DNA of 5,675 nucleotides from Candidatus Sungiibacteriota bacterium (GTDB lineage: Bacteria > Patescibacteriota > Minisyncoccia > Sungbacterales > JACQCQ01). How positions within the stretch are numbered: position 1 is the first letter of the stretch; each line of letters begins with the position of its first letter. The stretch is from positions 1 to 5,675 of the forward strand of contig JACOZA010000042.1 in assembly GCA_016181565.1 (NCBI GenBank), given 5' to 3'. Positions 4,603-5,675 of the stretch are shown in pieces. The notes below the pieces were generated by a model. That model was not told the DNA's origin. It saw only the letters and a program-made list of their open reading frames with translations, and did no database searches. The position numbers and the translations under genes are program-made.

Positions 4603-5675
4603 CTAGGGCTCGACTTCTTGGAAGTCGGGATTGTCCAGCTCATTGTTATCTTCGGGGCTGACACAGCCGGGATCTGCCGGATAATCAATTTTACCATCGC
4701 CGTCATTATCAATGCTGTCGGAGCATTGCGGTTTCGGCGCGACGATAAAGACTCCGGTCGTTGCTCCATTACAGTTGTTGGCGTTATTCGATTCCACGAC
4801 GACGTCGGTGGAATCAGCGCAGATTTGATAACGGTGAGTGCCGAGAACAGCCGCCCAGATATTAGTCCAACTTTCTGTTTCGCTGCCGCCGTTTGGCGCT
4901 AAGGCACCGGTTGGCGCAGTGAATTCCGGTTCTCCCGGACTCCAGCCGTTATTGTTGAGATCAATCCGCAGCCGGGCGGTGGATGCTCCCGCACCAATTG
5001 TCCCTTGATTTTTGACAACGCCGGTAAAGGACATTAGCTGTCCGGGAATAGGATTCGGGGGGGCAGAGTTGTGCGAGTCAATGATGAGATCAACATAGTC
5101 CCCCGAAACAACGACGCCCGCGCTCAAGCGATCCTCGGCGGCGAGAGCTTGCCGTTCCGCGACGACTTTGGGATAGTAAGTGCCGGCTGTGGGGTAGTCG
5201 CACACATCATTGACGGCAAACCGTTTTTCGGCGGGCCAAATTTCAATGTTTAGATTTCCAAAAGTAAAGTAATTGCCGATGACACCGGGAGGAGCGGCGT
5301 TGGCAGGACCGGGCCCGTAAGCTTGCGTGATGTCCACGCCGTCGAATTTGGCGTCACGCGGCTCGCTTGTGTCGGTGTCGGGGGTGTTTTTATTGCAGAA
5401 GAATGTAAAGTTGACGGTTCCCGCCGCGGATCCGGAGATGGTTGAGCTTAAGTCAACGTCGTTCATGGGCGCCCCGCCTGTCAGTTGCAGGGTATGCCAG
5501 AAATCTAAATTGTTGCGTCTGGCGCTGACCTCGGTAGCAAGCGTCTGCGGACCGCTGGTTACCGTTACGCTTTGGCAGGCGATGGGCCCGACGGTGTTAT
5601 TCAGAGAGTCGGTAACTGTTATCTGTCCCAATTTTGTCCCCGCGGTGGGGTACTGGACGGTCACGGGGTTATTCG
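4603..5675 (-). CDS. Secreted or surface protein with PKD-like and CARDB-like domains (C-terminal part)
   Basis: The last 356 codons of a larger gene. The frame is open through the right edge (NNPVTVQYPTAG...), so the GTG at 5664 is not a credible start. Counting from the first complete codon: residues 1-40 are the end of a PKD/Ig-like repeat (YPTAGTKLGQITVTDS). Residues about 50-190 form a second beta-rich unit with ISGSAAGTVNFTFFC and VCDYPTAGTYYPKVV, whose Cys93 and Cys158 could form a disulfide. Residues about 193-306 resemble CARDB (VDLIID...FTGVVKNQGT...RLRIDLNNNG...YQICAD). The tail has CSDSIDNDGDGKIDYPADPGC (317-337), a DxDxDG-type calcium-binding-like loop between two cysteines. Paired cysteines and low basic content suggest export, but any signal peptide is outside the window. 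There is no C-terminal membrane anchor or LPXTG. Role is probably adhesion or surface display, by inference. A terminator follows. Confidence 0.8.
   Translation of the reverse strand, partial: NNPVTVQYPTAGTKLGQITVTDSLNNTVGPIACQSVTVTSGPQTLATEVSARRNNLDFWHTLQLTGGAPMNDVDLSSTISGSAAGTVNFTFFCNKNTPDTDTSEPRDAKFDGVDITQAYGPGPANAAPPGVIGNYFTFGNLNIEIWPAEKRFAVNDVCDYPTAGTYYPKVVAERQALAAEDRLSAGVVVSGDYVDLIIDSHNSAPPNPIPGQLMSFTGVVKNQGTIGAGASTARLRIDLNNNGWSPGEPEFTAPTGALAPNGGSETESWTNIWAAVLGTHRYQICADSTDVVVESNNANNCNGATTGVFIVAPKPQCSDSIDNDGDGKIDYPADPGCVSPEDNNELDNPDFQEVEP

Noticed and set aside
4456..4902. A 148-codon plus-strand open frame
   Set aside because: It starts inside the 38-bp palindrome, runs through the terminator and is antisense to the surface-protein gene. 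The translation resembles no family.

Overview
The window looks like a chromosome segment from a member of the Candidate Phyla Radiation (Patescibacteria, Parcubacteria-like). This rests on two features as I know these genomes. One is a CCTGCC/GGCAGG palindrome between genes. The other is a secreted protein with PKD-like and CARDB-like domains and a C-terminal DNDGDGKIDYPADPGC tail. Both are family-level impressions, so the placement is moderately confident. No rRNA, tRNA, CRISPR array or transposase is visible.

Layout, left to right. (1) Positions 1-245 form a divergent control region. A minus-strand gene starts at 23 and leaves the window after seven codons. It has its own TTGACA-17-TATAGA promoter and a ribosome binding site that fully matches the 16S 3' end. 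Facing right is a second promoter, TTGACA-17-TAAACT, whose spacer and -10 box lie in a 24-bp near-perfect palindrome. (2) Positions 246-711 hold an overlapping toxin-antitoxin pair: a Phd/YefM-type antitoxin, then a RelE/ParE-type toxin. The palindrome is the natural candidate for the antitoxin's autoregulatory operator, and the antitoxin mRNA would be almost leaderless. (3) After a short hairpin region, 840-3434 encodes a complete M1-family zinc aminopeptidase with an ERAP1-like C-terminal half, closed by a strong intrinsic terminator at 3469-3507. (4) Positions 3509-3777 carry two TATAAT boxes, a long-range stem that could be a structured leader, and the 24-bp CCTGCC palindrome just upstream of the next start codon. 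(5) Positions 3778-4290 encode a small multi-pass membrane protein of the YdjM-like predicted metal-dependent hydrolase type. (6) Positions 4291-4602 are a convergent intergenic region with a 38-bp perfect palindrome, a possible minus-strand micro-ORF and a bidirectional terminator. (7) Positions 4603-5675 (minus strand) are the C-terminal part of a large extracellular protein whose start lies beyond the right edge.

Only the toxin and antitoxin are clearly linked in function. The aminopeptidase (cytoplasmic peptide turnover), the membrane protein and the surface protein look like separate transcription units. I see no convincing new multi-gene system. The less ordinary material is non-coding: the operator-promoter layout of the toxin-antitoxin unit, the competing hairpins before the aminopeptidase, the foldable leader of the membrane-protein gene, and the 38-bp perfect palindrome.
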